From Rhodocyclaceae bacterium UBA2346 (GTDB lineage Bacteria > Pseudomonadota > Gammaproteobacteria > Burkholderiales > Rhodocyclaceae), in contig DDUE01000025.1 in the NCBI GenBank assembly GCA_002344625.1, positions 1 through 53,817 of the forward strand: DNA of 53,817 nucleotides. The letters run 5' to 3'. Of this stretch, positions 11,300 through 23,102 are shown piece after piece; the first letter of the stretch is position 1; the number at the start of each line of letters is the position of its first letter. The position numbers and the translations under genes are program-made. Below the pieces are notes generated by a model. It did no database searches. It was not told the origin of the DNA and worked only from the letters and a program-made list of their open reading frames with translations.

Positions 11300-13195
11300 T
11301 TACTGGCTCGGTTCGCTACGCAGCGCCGCCGCCCGGATCTCGACCTTGTGGCGATCCCTCAGGGCATCCAGAAAGGCCAGGAACTCGCGCTGCCCGGCAA
11401 GGCGCTGATAATCGCGCGCCAAAGCCTGCACCCGCGGATCGTCCGCGGCCAACTCCGGGCGCTTGACGCTCTCGACCTGGAACACTGCAAAGCCGCCATC
11501 CGCAGTCGCCACGCCCACATGGGTCGGAACCGTGGTCGACGGCACGCCGAAGACTGCCTGCACCGCGGCGCGATCGGGCTCGGCGCGGGTCAGGGTGCGC
11601 GGCTCGCTCCAGGTCTGAGTGGGTGCATTCCCGTTGCGCACCTGCGCAAGCAAGGCTTCGCCGCTTTCCCGGGCGAGTCCTTGCGCCGCTTCCGCGCGCA
11701 GGCGTGTCGCGATCTCGTCCTTCACCACGTCGAACGCGAGGCGCTGCGCCTCCTCGAACGCCACCACGCGCGCCGCGACCAGCGTGCCGCGCGCGACCTC
11801 GACCGCCTCGGTGTTATGGCGTTTGGTCAGCACATCTTCCGAGAACAACGCGTTGGTCAGGCGATCGTTACGAAAGCCGCCGATCTCTCCGCCGTCGCGG
11901 CTGATCCAGTCCGACGTCCGGATCTCGAGCCCGAGCGCCTCGGCCGCCGGCTGCAGGCTGTCGGCCTGTTCATACACCGTATTCGCGAAGAGTTCGGCCT
12001 TGGCCGCAAACTGCCGACTCGCCTCCTGGCGCGCGAGTTCGGCGACGATCTCGCCACGCACCTGATCGAGCGGCCGCACGGTGGTCGGTTTGATCGCGGT
12101 GAGCTGAATGATGTGGAAACCGAAATCCGAGCGAACGACATCGCTGATCTGCTCGGGCTGCAGCGAGAACACCGCCTCTTCGAACGGCGCGACCATCGCG
12201 CCGCGCGCGAAGAAACCGAGGTCGCCGCCGTTGTTCGCCGACCCCTGATCCTGCGACTCGGCGCGCGCCAGCGCCTCGAACTGCGAAGGATCCTCGCGCA
12301 AGCGTGCCAGCAAGGCGGCAGCCTTGTCGCCGACCGTTTTGGTCTGCTCCGCGTTCGCGTCCGCGTCGAGCAACAACAGGATGTGTCGGGCACGCCGTTC
12401 TTCGGGCTGGCCGAAGCGATCGGCGTTAGCGGCATAGAACTGCTCCACCGCCTCGTCCGAAACCGCCGCCCGCGCGGCGACCGTGGCTTCGTCGAGTACC
12501 AGGTACTCGGTCTTGACCCTGGCCGGGCGCTCGAAGCTGGCCGCGTTGGCGTCGTAATAGGCCTTGATCGCAGCGTCGTCGACGGTCGCCCCGGCCTCGA
12601 AGTCTCGAGCCGGCAGGCGTATCTCGCGTACGACCCGCTCCTCGAGCTGGGCGGTCAGGAACTGCTTCGCACTCGCATGACCGACGATCGCCCCTTCGGC
12701 AACCGAGCGGGCGATCTGTTGGACACGCAGGTCTTGGGCAAGCTGGCTCTCGAACATCGCCGGCGACATGCCCTGGCTGCGCAGCAAGGCCTCGTAGCGC
12801 GACAGCGAGAACTGGCCGTTCTCCTGGAACGGCGCCATAGAACCGATCACCTCCTGCAACTGCTCCGCGGTGACGACCAGGCGGCTGTCGGCCGCATAGT
12901 TGGCGAGCAGGCGCTGATTGATCAGGTTCTCGAGGACCGATCGCCGGAAGGCCTCTGTTTCGAACAGCGCGCGATCGATCTGCCCTCCGGCGGCCTCGCG
13001 CATCCGGTCTTGTTGCTCACGCAGCGCCTGGTCGAACTGCATCATGCTGATCGGCACGCCATCCACCTTGGCGACTTCGGCCCCGCCCGGCGCGTCGCTG
13101 AAATAGGCATCCATGCCGAAGAACGCAAACGGCACGATGATTATCGCGAGGATGAGCTGTGAAATGCGCTTGTTTTTTCGAACCGCGTCGAACAT
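11300..13195 (-). CDS. ppiD: Periplasmic chaperone/peptidyl-prolyl isomerase PpiD
   Basis: 631 residues, near E. coli PpiD (623). It is an inner-membrane-anchored chaperone at the SecYEG exit. The N-terminus MFDAVRKNKRISQLILAIII is a short cytosolic stretch plus one membrane helix (about 13-32). It is followed by a SurA-N-like chaperone domain, a parvulin domain at about residues 265-365 (RARHILL..., GGDLGFFARGAMV, FGFHIIQL) and a second C-terminal parvulin-like region. The start ATG at 13195 is chosen over a longer frame because it begins the membrane anchor. It is convergent with fabI and divergent from the GGDEF-EAL gene. Confidence 0.93.
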   Translation of the reverse strand: MFDAVRKNKRISQLILAIIIVPFAFFGMDAYFSDAPGGAEVAKVDGVPISMMQFDQALREQQDRMREAAGGQIDRALFETEAFRRSVLENLINQRLLANYAADSRLVVTAEQLQEVIGSMAPFQENGQFSLSRYEALLRSQGMSPAMFESQLAQDLRVQQIARSVAEGAIVGHASAKQFLTAQLEERVVREIRLPARDFEAGATVDDAAIKAYYDANAASFERPARVKTEYLVLDEATVAARAAVSDEAVEQFYAANADRFGQPEERRARHILLLLDADANAEQTKTVGDKAAALLARLREDPSQFEALARAESQDQGSANNGGDLGFFARGAMVAPFEEAVFSLQPEQISDVVRSDFGFHIIQLTAIKPTTVRPLDQVRGEIVAELARQEASRQFAAKAELFANTVYEQADSLQPAAEALGLEIRTSDWISRDGGEIGGFRNDRLTNALFSEDVLTKRHNTEAVEVARGTLVAARVVAFEEAQRLAFDVVKDEIATRLRAEAAQGLARESGEALLAQVRNGNAPTQTWSEPRTLTRAEPDRAAVQAVFGVPSTTVPTHVGVATADGGFAVFQVESVKRPELAADDPRVQALARDYQRLAGQREFLAFLDALRDRHKVEIRAAALRSEPSQ

Positions 13196-13353
13196 CTTGA
13201 TTTTCCGTGCTTGTCTGGACAATGAGTGCGCGGAGCGGATCCGCGCACCAAGGGGCCGGATTATGGCATCCCGGCGCATCCCAGGCCACCCCGGCCCGTG
13301 ATTTTGCCGGTTTCGGGTGCCGGCCGCCGACCTGAGGCCATCGGCAAAATCCG

Positions 13354-13359
13354 TATAAT
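13354..13359 (+). promoter_or_regulatory. -10 box directly before the GGDEF-EAL start (possible leaderless mRNA)
   Basis: TATAAT ends 5 bp before the ATG at 13365, so transcription from it would begin at about the A of the start codon. No Shine-Dalgarno is visible upstream of this ATG. The -35 region is poor. Confidence 0.5.
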
Positions 13360-13364
13360 GCGCC

Positions 13365-16300
13365 ATGCGCGCCCAACTGCTGACCTCGACCGTACTGGCC
13401 ATCGGCTACGCGCTGAGCGGCTGGGCATCGCTCCAGGCGACGGTTCCACCCGACTACGTATCCGTGGTGTTTCCGTCCGCGGGCGTCGCGCTCGCGGCCC
13501 TGCTGATATTCGGCAACGGCGTGTGGCCCGGCATCTACGCAGGCTCATTGCTGGTTCAGCTTCTCGCCGGGCATCAGTCGGGTCTGGCCGACAACCCCCT
13601 GGCGGCCCTGCTGCCACCCTTCGGGGCCGTCGCCCAGGCGATGATCGGGGCGACCCTCGCCCGCAGCTTGATCGGCTTTCCAAGCGCCCTGGACACGCCG
13701 CGCAGCATCATGTTGCTGCTTTTCGTGCTTGCCCCGGTCAGCGCCCTCATCAACCCCACCCTGTCGGTCCCGGCGCTCGTGACGCTTGGCGTGATTCCCG
13801 CTGGCGAATGGGTCTACAGCTGGATGCATTGGTGGCTCGGCGACACCCTCGGCATTCTTCTGGCCACGCCGCTGATGTTCGTGTTCCTGGGCAGACCTCG
13901 CGAGGTCTGGCGGCCGCGCCGGATCGCGATCACGATCCCGCTGGTGGCCGCCTGCCTGCTGACGGTACTGGTGTTTTCCGCCATTCGCGCCGGCGACGAA
14001 GCACGCCTGCATGGGCAATTCAACCGCGAAGCCGAGGGCCTCGCCAGCCTTCTCGACAAACGTCTGAGCGCGCAGGTCGAAATGCTGCTCGCAACCGAAC
14101 GCTTCGCCGCGCTCAGCACCAGTTTCACCCGCGAGGATTTCCGCAGGTTCGTGAGTCCGATTTTGGCGCGCCATGACGGCTTGCTCAATTTCACCTGGAA
14201 TCCATTGGTCGCCCAGGCGCAGCGCGAGGCGTTCGAACTGCGGGCCAGTGCCGAGCTGCGCGCGCCCTACCGCATCACCGATCGCGACGAAAGCAGCCCG
14301 ACCCGAACCGCGCCCGCAGCCGTTCAAACCGAGCATTTCCCGATCCTGTACGTCGAACCCCTCGCAGCGAATCGGGTCGTGCTCGGCCTCGACCCCTTGT
14401 CGATCGAGCGCAGCGCGAATGCGATTCGCCTCGCCCGCGAGCGCGGCGTGCCGGTAGCGACCGAACCGTTCAGGCTCACGCAGGACCAGGCGCAGCAACT
14501 CGGCGTGGTCATCTATCACGGGGTGGTCCGCAATGGAACGGCGACGAGTCTGATCGGCATCGTGAGCAATGCCTTTCGGATGGACGACGTGCTCGAGCGC
14601 ACTTTCGCCCAGCACGCCGACATCCGGATCGAGCCATGTCTGATCGATACGGGGGCGACCGGCGGACCCGCGCGAATATCCGGCGCCCCCGGATGCGAGC
14701 AGCCTGGGTGGATCGACGTACGGTTGGCGCTCACCCGTCCGATCGAGTTCGCGACCCGCAATTGGGAGGTCCGGTTGCGAGCCTTGCCCGACTTCGCCAC
14801 CGAACGCCAGTCATGGGCAGGCTGGCTGTCGATCGTGATCGGCCTGTTCGCGGCCGCCATTCTTGCCGCGTTCCTGCTGATCACGACCGGCAACACACGG
14901 CGCATCCAGGAACTGGTCGACAAGCGCACCGCCGAACTCGCCGCCACGACCCGCGACCTGCTCAAGCAGAAACGCACACTCGGCCGTGCCCAGAATCTCG
15001 CGAAAATGGGCAGTTGGGAAATCGAGCCCGGCTCCGGCCGCGTCAGTTGCTCGGACGGCCTGCGGGCGCTGCTTTCATTGCGGGACGACGATGCCCAGTC
15101 GCTCACCGGCCTGCTCGACCTGTTCCTGGCCGATGACCGACACCTGCTGACGGACGCGATAGCCAGCGTCGGCGCCGGACAGCCGCCACGCGGCTGCGAC
15201 TGCCGAACCACCGATCATCCGCCCCGCATCATGCACATCCTGATCGAGGGCGAATGGCACGAAGGCATACTGGAACGCATCCACGCCACGGCGCAGGACG
15301 TCAGCGCTGCGCGCCGGGCGGAGCAGGACATCACCCAGCTCGCGCTCTACGACGCGCTGACCGGCCTGCCCAACCGCAGCCTGTGGATGCGCCAGGCCCG
15401 CACGGCGCTCAAGGTCGCACAACGTCATGACGACAAGCTCGCGGTCCTGTTCCTGGACCTCGACCAGTTCAAGACGGTCAACGATTCGCTCGGCCATTCG
15501 AGCGGCGACCGCCTGCTCGCCATCGTCGCGACCCGCCTCGCCCGCTGCCTGCGCGAGAACGACATGCTCGCGCGGCTGGGGGGCGACGAGTTCGTCGCGC
15601 TGCTGACACGGCTCAACGAAGCCGGCGATGCCGCCACCGTCGCCCGGAAGATGCTGGCAGTGCTGGCCGAAAGCGTCGTGATCGATCAGCACGAACTGAA
15701 CCTTTCGGTCAGTATCGGCATCGCCCAATACCCCGCCGACGGCAGCGACGTCGACACGCTGCTCAAACACGCCGACATTGCCATGTACAGCGCCAAGGAC
15801 GGCGGGCGCAACAACTACCAGGATTTCGTGCCGGAGATGAACGTTCGCGCACTCGACCGCCTGATGATCGAAAGCGGATTGCGGCGCGCGCTCGAACGCA
15901 ACGAACTGGAGCTCCACTATCAGCCGCAGATCGACACCACCAGCCGCGGAATGCCGGGGGTCGAAGCCCTGCTGCGCTGGCAGCATCCCGAAATGGGCTC
16001 GGTGCCTCCGGACCGCTTCATCCCGATCGCGGAGAACTGCGGGCTCATCGCGTCCCTCGGCGCCTGGGTGATGGCGGAAGCGTTCCGCCAGCAGGCATCC
16101 TGGTCGAGCATGGGACATTCGAACCTGGTGGTCGCGGTCAACATCTCGGCACTCCAGTTTCGCAAACCCGACTTCGTCGATCGCGTTCGCGACCTCCTGC
16201 TCGAAACCGGCGCGACCCCCGGCATGATCGAGCTCGAAATCACCGAGAGCGCGCTGATGCAACCGGGCGACGAATTGTTCGATCGCCTCAACCAGTTGGT

Positions 16301-16640
16301 GCGCATGGGCGTGAAGCTCGCCCTGGACGATTTCGGCACCGGCTACTCGAGTCTTGCCTACCTCAAGCGACTACCCATTACCCGCCTGAAGCTCGACAAG
16401 TCGTTCGTTCGCGACCTGCCCGGCGATGCCGAAGATGCGGCCATCGCCTCCGCCGCGATCTCGATGGCCCGCGATCTGGGCATGGAAGTCGTGGCGGAGG
16501 GAGTCGAGACCGAAGAACAGTGCGCCTATCTGGTCGAGCGTGGCTGCACCCTGATGCAGGGTTACCTGTTCGCCCGTCCCATGCCGGCGCGCGCGCTGGA
16601 CCTCGACCTTTCGGCGCGAGTACCCGGTCAAGGCGGCTGA
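13365..16640 (+). CDS. Membrane c-di-GMP cyclase/phosphodiesterase (MASE1-CHASE-GGDEF-EAL)
   Basis: 1091 residues. A MASE1 membrane sensor occupies about 5-200. A CHASE extracytoplasmic ligand domain at about 215-480 ([19 protein letters not shown]) is closed by a membrane helix at about 485-505. A coiled linker and a degenerate PAS-like region (about 510-640) precede an intact GGDEF motif at about 739 ([10 protein letters not shown]) and an EAL domain. The EAL domain has EALLRW (about 867), [20 protein letters not shown] (about 988) and VAEGVET. Both catalytic halves look competent, so it could make or degrade c-di-GMP in response to a periplasmic signal. It is divergent from ppiD. The ATG sits 5 bp after a TATAAT, so the transcript may be leaderless, or the true start may be slightly downstream. 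Confidence 0.95.
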   Translation: MRAQLLTSTVLAIGYALSGWASLQATVPPDYVSVVFPSAGVALAALLIFGNGVWPGIYAGSLLVQLLAGHQSGLADNPLAALLPPFGAVAQAMIGATLARSLIGFPSALDTPRSIMLLLFVLAPVSALINPTLSVPALVTLGVIPAGEWVYSWMHWWLGDTLGILLATPLMFVFLGRPREVWRPRRIAITIPLVAACLLTVLVFSAIRAGDEARLHGQFNREAEGLASLLDKRLSAQVEMLLATERFAALSTSFTREDFRRFVSPILARHDGLLNFTWNPLVAQAQREAFELRASAELRAPYRITDRDESSPTRTAPAAVQTEHFPILYVEPLAANRVVLGLDPLSIERSANAIRLARERGVPVATEPFRLTQDQAQQLGVVIYHGVVRNGTATSLIGIVSNAFRMDDVLERTFAQHADIRIEPCLIDTGATGGPARISGAPGCEQPGWIDVRLALTRPIEFATRNWEVRLRALPDFATERQSWAGWLSIVIGLFAAAILAAFLLITTGNTRRIQELVDKRTAELAATTRDLLKQKRTLGRAQNLAKMGSWEIEPGSGRVSCSDGLRALLSLRDDDAQSLTGLLDLFLADDRHLLTDAIASVGAGQPPRGCDCRTTDHPPRIMHILIEGEWHEGILERIHATAQDVSAARRAEQDITQLALYDALTGLPNRSLWMRQARTALKVAQRHDDKLAVLFLDLDQFKTVNDSLGHSSGDRLLAIVATRLARCLRENDMLARLGGDEFVALLTRLNEAGDAATVARKMLAVLAESVVIDQHELNLSVSIGIAQYPADGSDVDTLLKHADIAMYSAKDGGRNNYQDFVPEMNVRALDRLMIESGLRRALERNELELHYQPQIDTTSRGMPGVEALLRWQHPEMGSVPPDRFIPIAENCGLIASLGAWVMAEAFRQQASWSSMGHSNLVVAVNISALQFRKPDFVDRVRDLLLETGATPGMIELEITESALMQPGDELFDRLNQLVRMGVKLALDDFGTGYSSLAYLKRLPITRLKLDKSFVRDLPGDAEDAAIASAAISMARDLGMEVVAEGVETEEQCAYLVERGCTLMQGYLFARPMPARALDLDLSARVPGQGG

Positions 16641-16689
16641 AGCCCGGCGCGCGAGCCTGGGCTTCAGCCGGCATCCGGGCGAAACCCGG
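16634..16689. terminator. Double hairpin between the GGDEF-EAL gene and clpB
   Basis: A perfect 12-bp inverted repeat CGGCTGAAGCCC (16634-16645) / GGGCTTCAGCCG (16659-16670) overlaps the GGDEF-EAL stop codon. A smaller CCGGG-CGAAA-CCCGG hairpin (16675-16689) follows. The two genes are convergent. No T-run is present. Confidence 0.6.
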
Positions 16690-16696
16690 GAGCGCA

Positions 16697-19276
<2,580 letters not shown>

Positions 19277-19315
19277 GGCACGCAGTCCTTTTCCCGAATT
19301 GGAGTCTGCCATCGG

Positions 19316-19343
19316 AGGTGGGGGCGCGGCGTACGAATTCAAG
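19316..19343 (-). promoter_or_regulatory. Sigma32 (heat-shock) promoter of clpB
   Basis: On the minus strand the -35 CTTGAAT (complement of 19337-19343) and the -10 CCCCACCT (complement of 19316-19323) are separated by 13 bp. The sigma32 consensus is CTTGAAA-N(11-16)-CCCCATNT. It begins 40 bp upstream of the clpB ATG. Confidence 0.8.
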
Positions 19344-19393
19344 CGCCCGCGATCATCTCCAAGCGGCCATTTCGGACCCGGATCGAAGGATTG

Positions 19394-19410
19394 TTGTTGC
19401 AGTGCAACAA
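19394..19410. promoter_or_regulatory. Perfect 8+1+8 palindrome upstream of the phasin gene (candidate operator)
   Basis: TTGTTGCA-G-TGCAACAA is a perfect inverted repeat in the 311-bp clpB/phasin intergenic region (19277-19587). That region otherwise contains only the clpB promoter and the phasin leader. Phasin genes are commonly repressed by PhaR at TGC/GCA-containing palindromes, so this is a reasonable PhaR-type operator. No phaR gene is in the window. Confidence 0.5.
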
Positions 19411-19587
19411 ACTTTGCGAATCAAGATGGTGTCGGTGCGACAAAGCAATCGACCGACAAACTTTTGTGTTACTTTAAAAGCCGTGACGGGGATCAAACAC
19501 CCGGGTTGTCGAAAGTGGCAGCCCGACCGTGGCCAAAACACAGACCTCACTCACAACTCGATAACAACGCTCATGGGAGGAAGAATC

Positions 19588-20091
19588 ATGGCGACCAAAG
19601 CAGATCAGTACAACGAACTCCAGAAAAAGAATCTCGAAGCGGCGATGCGTCTTGCGCAGATGTCGATCGAAAACTCGCAACGCCTGATGGAACTCCAGGT
19701 CGCGACGGCGAAAAGCCTGTTCGAAGACGGCGTGAACAACGCCAAGGCCCTCAGCGCGGCCAAGGACCCGCAAGCCGTCATGGAACTGCGTACCCAGTTC
19801 GCCCAAAGCTCGACCGAGAAGATGCTCGCCTGCGCGCGCGAAATCGCCGAGCTCACCAGCCGCACCCAGACCGAAGTCGGCAAGCTGGTCAGCGAGCAAT
19901 TGAGCAGCGGCGGTCAGGACATTTTCGAAGCCATGCAAAAGATGTTCAAGGGCATGCCGATCTCCGACCAGAACTCCATGAGCGCGATCCAGACCGCCAT
20001 GGATACCACCCGCTCGGCCTTCGAACAGATGACCCGCGCTTCGACCGAAGCGTTTCAGATGTTCAACCAGGCGACCAAGGGCAAGAAGTAA
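19588..20091 (+). CDS. phaP: Phasin family protein (PHA granule-associated)
   Basis: 167 residues, fully helical in character. It starts MATKADQYNELQKKNLEAAM and carries the phasin pattern of amphipathic helices (MRLAQMSIENSQRLMELQ, QTEVGKLVSEQL) and a lysine-rich end TKGKK. Phasins coat polyhydroxyalkanoate granules, which implies PHA storage in this organism. The ATG at 19588 has a strong GGGAGG 7 bp upstream. It is monocistronic: divergent from clpB and followed by a strong terminator. Confidence 0.88.
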   Translation: MATKADQYNELQKKNLEAAMRLAQMSIENSQRLMELQVATAKSLFEDGVNNAKALSAAKDPQAVMELRTQFAQSSTEKMLACAREIAELTSRTQTEVGKLVSEQLSSGGQDIFEAMQKMFKGMPISDQNSMSAIQTAMDTTRSAFEQMTRASTEAFQMFNQATKGKK

Positions 20092-20110
20092 CTTCGGCTC
20101 CGACCTGCGA

Positions 20111-20139
20111 AAACGGCGCCTTGGGCGCCGTTTTTTTTT
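20111..20139 (+). terminator. Strong rho-independent terminator after phasin
   Basis: CGGCGCC-TTG-GGCGCCG stem (20114-20130), extended by AAA/TTT pairing and followed by nine Ts. It is a textbook plus-strand terminator about 20 bp after the stop. Confidence 0.92.
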
Positions 20140-20171
20140 GAGCAGAACGGCCTCGACGAAAGCCGTCAGCC

Positions 20172-20666
20172 TCAACCCATCGGTGGTTCCGCGGCGCGGT
20201 GCGGCGCGGCGTCCCAGCGCAACGCCGCGGTATCGTCGCTATCGCGCGCCTCGACCCAGCGCGCGCCCGCCGTGGTCTCCTCGCGTTTCCAGAAGGGCGC
20301 CCGGGTCTTCAGGAAATCCATGATGAATTCGCAGGCCGCGAACGCGTCGCCCCGATGTCTGCTGGCAACGCCGACGAACACGATTCGATCGCCGGGCCGC
20401 AGCATGCCGAAGCGATGAATCACCCGCACGTGGTCGCACTGCCAGCGTCCGCCTGCTTCGGCCACGATGTCCTGCAAGGCGCGCTCGGTCATGCCGGGAT
20501 AGTGCTCGAGCGTCATCGCCGTCACCTCGGCACCGCCGTCATTGCCCCGCCGCACCAGGCCGACGAAGGACGCCACCGCGCCGACGTCCGGATCGTCCCG
20601 GCTCAGCTTGGCGATCTCGGCCCCCACGTCGAAATCGTCGGCCTGCACGCTCACCGACATCGTCAC
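20172..20666 (-). CDS. moaE: Molybdopterin synthase catalytic subunit MoaE
   Basis: 164 residues. It inserts sulfur from thiocarboxylated MoaD into precursor Z to form molybdopterin. Blocks seen are DVGAVASFVGLVR, MTLEHYPGMTE, VIHRFGMLRPGD, SRHRGDAFAAC and the catalytic-lysine region FLKTRAPFWKRE. Its start overlaps the moaD stop by 4 bp. It is the last gene of mobB-moeA-moaD-moaE. The start could be the first codon at 20666 or the Met two codons later. Confidence 0.95.
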   Translation of the reverse strand: MTMSVSVQADDFDVGAEIAKLSRDDPDVGAVASFVGLVRRGNDGGAEVTAMTLEHYPGMTERALQDIVAEAGGRWQCDHVRVIHRFGMLRPGDRIVFVGVASRHRGDAFAACEFIMDFLKTRAPFWKREETTAGARWVEARDSDDTAALRWDAAPHRAAEPPMG

Positions 20667-20917
20667 CCCCCGGTCACCGGCGGGAAGAACGCGACCTCGT
20701 CACCAGCGGCAATGGACTCGCCCGCGTCGGCCATGCGCTGATTGCGCGCCGCGCGCACGTTGCGGTCCGCTCCGAGCACCTGCCAAGGCTCACCCCGGCC
20801 GGCAAGAAAACGCCGCAACTCGCCCACCGAGTTCACCCCGGGCGGCAACGCCAGCGACTCGCCCGCCGTGCCCAGCGCGTCGCGAAGCGCCGCGAAATAA
20901 AGAATCTTGATCGTCAT
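20663..20917 (-). CDS. moaD: Molybdopterin synthase sulfur-carrier subunit MoaD
   Basis: 84 residues with a ubiquitin-like fold. It starts MTIKILYFAALRDALG and ends with the essential Gly-Gly (PPVTGG), which becomes adenylylated and thiocarboxylated. The start is the ATG at 20917, because the upstream extension lies inside moeA. It overlaps moaE by 4 bp and is 4 bp after the moeA stop, so it is cotranscribed. Confidence 0.95.
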   Translation of the reverse strand: MTIKILYFAALRDALGTAGESLALPPGVNSVGELRRFLAGRGEPWQVLGADRNVRAARNQRMADAGESIAAGDEVAFFPPVTGG

Positions 20918-20921
20918 GATT

Positions 20922-22127
20922 TCAGTAAAGCAGATCAGCGTAGGAAATGAAACGAACCACGTCGCCACGCCTGACCGGCGTGCCGGGGGGCACATCGATC
21001 AGGCCGTTGGCCCAGGCGATGGACGACAGCGCCGCCGACCCCTGCTTGTCGTACAACTGCACACCGCCCTCGTCCGCAATCCGGCCGCGTAGAAACTCCC
21101 GGCGGGCGTCCGGCCGCGGCCAGTCGAAATCCGCCACCAGCGACAGACGCCGCGGCATGACCTTGCCCGCGCCCTGGGTCGCGAGAATCAGGGGCCGCAC
21201 CATCATCAGAAAGGTCACGAAACTCGACACCGGGTTACCGGGCAAGCCGATGAAAGCGCATTCGCCGACATGCCCGAACGCCAGCGGCTTGCCCGGCTTC
21301 ATTGCGATCTTCCATACATCGAGCGTCCCTTCGGCGTCGACCGCCGGCTTGACATGGTCTTCCTCGCCAACCGATACGCCACCGCTGGTGATGATCAGAT
21401 CGTTGCCCCGCGCCGCCGCGCACAAGGTGGCCCGGGTGGCATCGAGCCGGTCCGGCACGATGCCGAAATCGTTCACCTCGCACCCCAGGCTTTCGAGCAG
21501 AACCCGCAGTTGAAAGCGATTGGAGTTATACACACGCCCCGGCGGCAATGCCTCCCCCGGCATGATCAATTCGTCCCCGGTCGAAAACAGGGCGACCCGC
21601 ATGCGCCGCACGACGTCTAGCCGGGCCACGCCCACCGACGCGGCCAGCCCGATCTCGGGCGCGCCGAGACGCACGCCGCGGGGCAACACCAGCGATCCGG
21701 GCGCGACTTCCGATCCGGCCTTGCGAACGGCCTCGCCGACACGCGGATGGTGGTTGATGACGACACTGTCGCCATCGGCTTCGCACAACTCCTGCATCAC
21801 CACCGCGTCGGCCCCCGGCGGCAGCGGCGCGCCGGTGAAGATACGCGCCGCACTGCCGACCTGAAGCGCGTGCCCGATGACACCGGCGGGAATGCGCTGC
21901 GTCACCGGCAGCGAGGTGCCCGGCAGCGGCACCTCGCCGGCCCGGATCGCATAGCCATCCATGGCCGAGGTATCGATCGCCGGCACCGTGATCGAAGAGA
22001 CCACTTCCCGGGCCAGGACCCGGCCGCTGGCGGCGAGCGTATCGGCGCTCTCGGTTTGGGCGATCGGCCTCGCCTTGTCCAACAGTATCGCCAACGCCTC
22101 GTCGAATGAGAGCATGTCCGCGTTCAT
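20922..22127 (-). CDS. moeA: Molybdopterin molybdenumtransferase MoeA
   Basis: 401 residues. It inserts molybdate into adenylylated molybdopterin. Typical blocks are VPAIDTSAMDGYAIR, RIFTGAPLPPGADAVVMQE, ALFSTGDEL, GRVYNSNRFQL, IITSGGVSVGEEDHVK, MKPGKPLAFG and GLPGNPVSSFVTF. The start ATG at 22127 overlaps the mobB stop by 4 bp (ATGA). Confidence 0.97.
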   Translation of the reverse strand: MNADMLSFDEALAILLDKARPIAQTESADTLAASGRVLAREVVSSITVPAIDTSAMDGYAIRAGEVPLPGTSLPVTQRIPAGVIGHALQVGSAARIFTGAPLPPGADAVVMQELCEADGDSVVINHHPRVGEAVRKAGSEVAPGSLVLPRGVRLGAPEIGLAASVGVARLDVVRRMRVALFSTGDELIMPGEALPPGRVYNSNRFQLRVLLESLGCEVNDFGIVPDRLDATRATLCAAARGNDLIITSGGVSVGEEDHVKPAVDAEGTLDVWKIAMKPGKPLAFGHVGECAFIGLPGNPVSSFVTFLMMVRPLILATQGAGKVMPRRLSLVADFDWPRPDARREFLRGRIADEGGVQLYDKQGSAALSSIAWANGLIDVPPGTPVRRGDVVRFISYADLLY

Positions 22128-22627
22128 GGTGAGCGCCTCGTCCCGGGGTGGGAAAGCATGAAATCGGCGATCGCCGCCGCATGGTCGAGGGGCAGGATCG
22201 GCACGGCGGCCTCGATGGCGTCGGCGGTCGCGACCGCGACGACGTGCGGGCTGTCCGGCCACAGCGGCGGCTTGCCGTTCGCGACCCTGAAAACCTCGAC
22301 CTTGGGTACGGCCGCAGCCTTGAACCCTTCGATCAGGACCACGTCGCACGGCGCCAGCAAGCGCAGTTGCTCGTCGAGCGTCGGCTCCGGATCGTCCCGC
22401 AACTCGTGCATCAAGACCCAGCGCCGGCCCGACAGCATCAGGACCTGGGTGGCACCTGCCTCGCGATGCCGGTACGAATCCTTGCCCGGACGATCCAGAT
22501 CGAAGCCGTGATGCGCATGCTTGACGACCGAAACCCTGAGCCGCCGCGCAGTGAGTTCGGGAATCAGCTTTTCGAGCAATGTGGTCTTGCCCGAACCCGA
22601 CCATCCAGCGATACCGAAAACGATCAT
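22124..22627 (-). CDS. mobB: Molybdopterin-guanine dinucleotide biosynthesis adaptor protein MobB
   Basis: 167 residues. A P-loop protein (GWSGSGKTTL at about 8-17) that assists guanylylation of molybdenum cofactor. Family features VVKHAHHGFDLDRPGKDSYRHREAGA and VVLIEGFK are seen. The start is the ATG at 22627 (MIVFGIAGW), since sequence upstream is not family-like. It is the first gene of the mobB-moeA-moaD-moaE operon. Its presence suggests molybdoenzymes using the bis-MGD cofactor, such as nitrate reductases; mobA and the early genes are elsewhere. Confidence 0.95.
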   Translation of the reverse strand: MIVFGIAGWSGSGKTTLLEKLIPELTARRLRVSVVKHAHHGFDLDRPGKDSYRHREAGATQVLMLSGRRWVLMHELRDDPEPTLDEQLRLLAPCDVVLIEGFKAAAVPKVEVFRVANGKPPLWPDSPHVVAVATADAIEAAVPILPLDHAAAIADFMLSHPGTRRSP

Positions 22628-22798
22628 GATGACGACGCGGCCAAAATTCTGAGCGCAAAGGATACCGCAACCGGCCGCGGGGTGCAGGCTACGCGTCGCC
22701 CGGCCACGGTCGTTGCCGGGCGGTCCGGCCCGAAGTGAGGACGGACGGCTCAAAAAACCGTATCCTTACGCGCTCATCGATTCGACCCGTTCACCGCC

Positions 22799-23044
22799 AT
22801 GCCCCAACCTACGCTGCGCCAGCGCAAGATCTTCGCCCTTACCCGCATCCTCGCCGGCCTGGTCGCGGCGCTCTACCTCGGATACGTGGTGGCAACCAAC
22901 CTCGCCGCCGGCCTGCCGTTCGACGCCACCCTCGTCTTCACCGCGCTGGTCGCCGTGGCCGGGCTGGCCTACGCGGCCTGGTATCTGCGTGACCTGTCGG
23001 CGGTGGCGCGCGAGGAGCGCAAGATCGGCGGCAAGGGCGGCTAG
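22799..23044 (+). CDS. Small membrane protein, unknown function
   Basis: 81 residues, not recognised. Two predicted membrane helices (about 13-35, TRILAGLVAALYLGYVVATN, and about 44-63, LVFTALVAVAGLAYAAWYL) are followed by a charged tail EERKIGGKGG. It starts MPQPTLRQRKIF, a basic cytosolic end. It is divergent from mobB and convergent with the helicase gene, with no visible operon partner. Confidence 0.6.
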   Translation: MPQPTLRQRKIFALTRILAGLVAALYLGYVVATNLAAGLPFDATLVFTALVAVAGLAYAAWYLRDLSAVAREERKIGGKGG

Positions 23045-23102
23045 CCGGCCCGGTCCTCCACGCCAGCCGGGGCCCGCCGCAGCGACGTTGCCAGGCCGGC
23101 GA

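Noticed and set aside
11291..13162. 623-codon open frame on the plus strand, opposite ppiD
   Set aside because: GC-skew artefact opposite a clear PpiD; no ribosome-binding site and composition typical of antisense frames.
15075..16262. 395-codon open frame on the minus strand inside the GGDEF-EAL gene
   Set aside because: Opposite strand of intact GGDEF and EAL motifs; translation has no recognisable domain.
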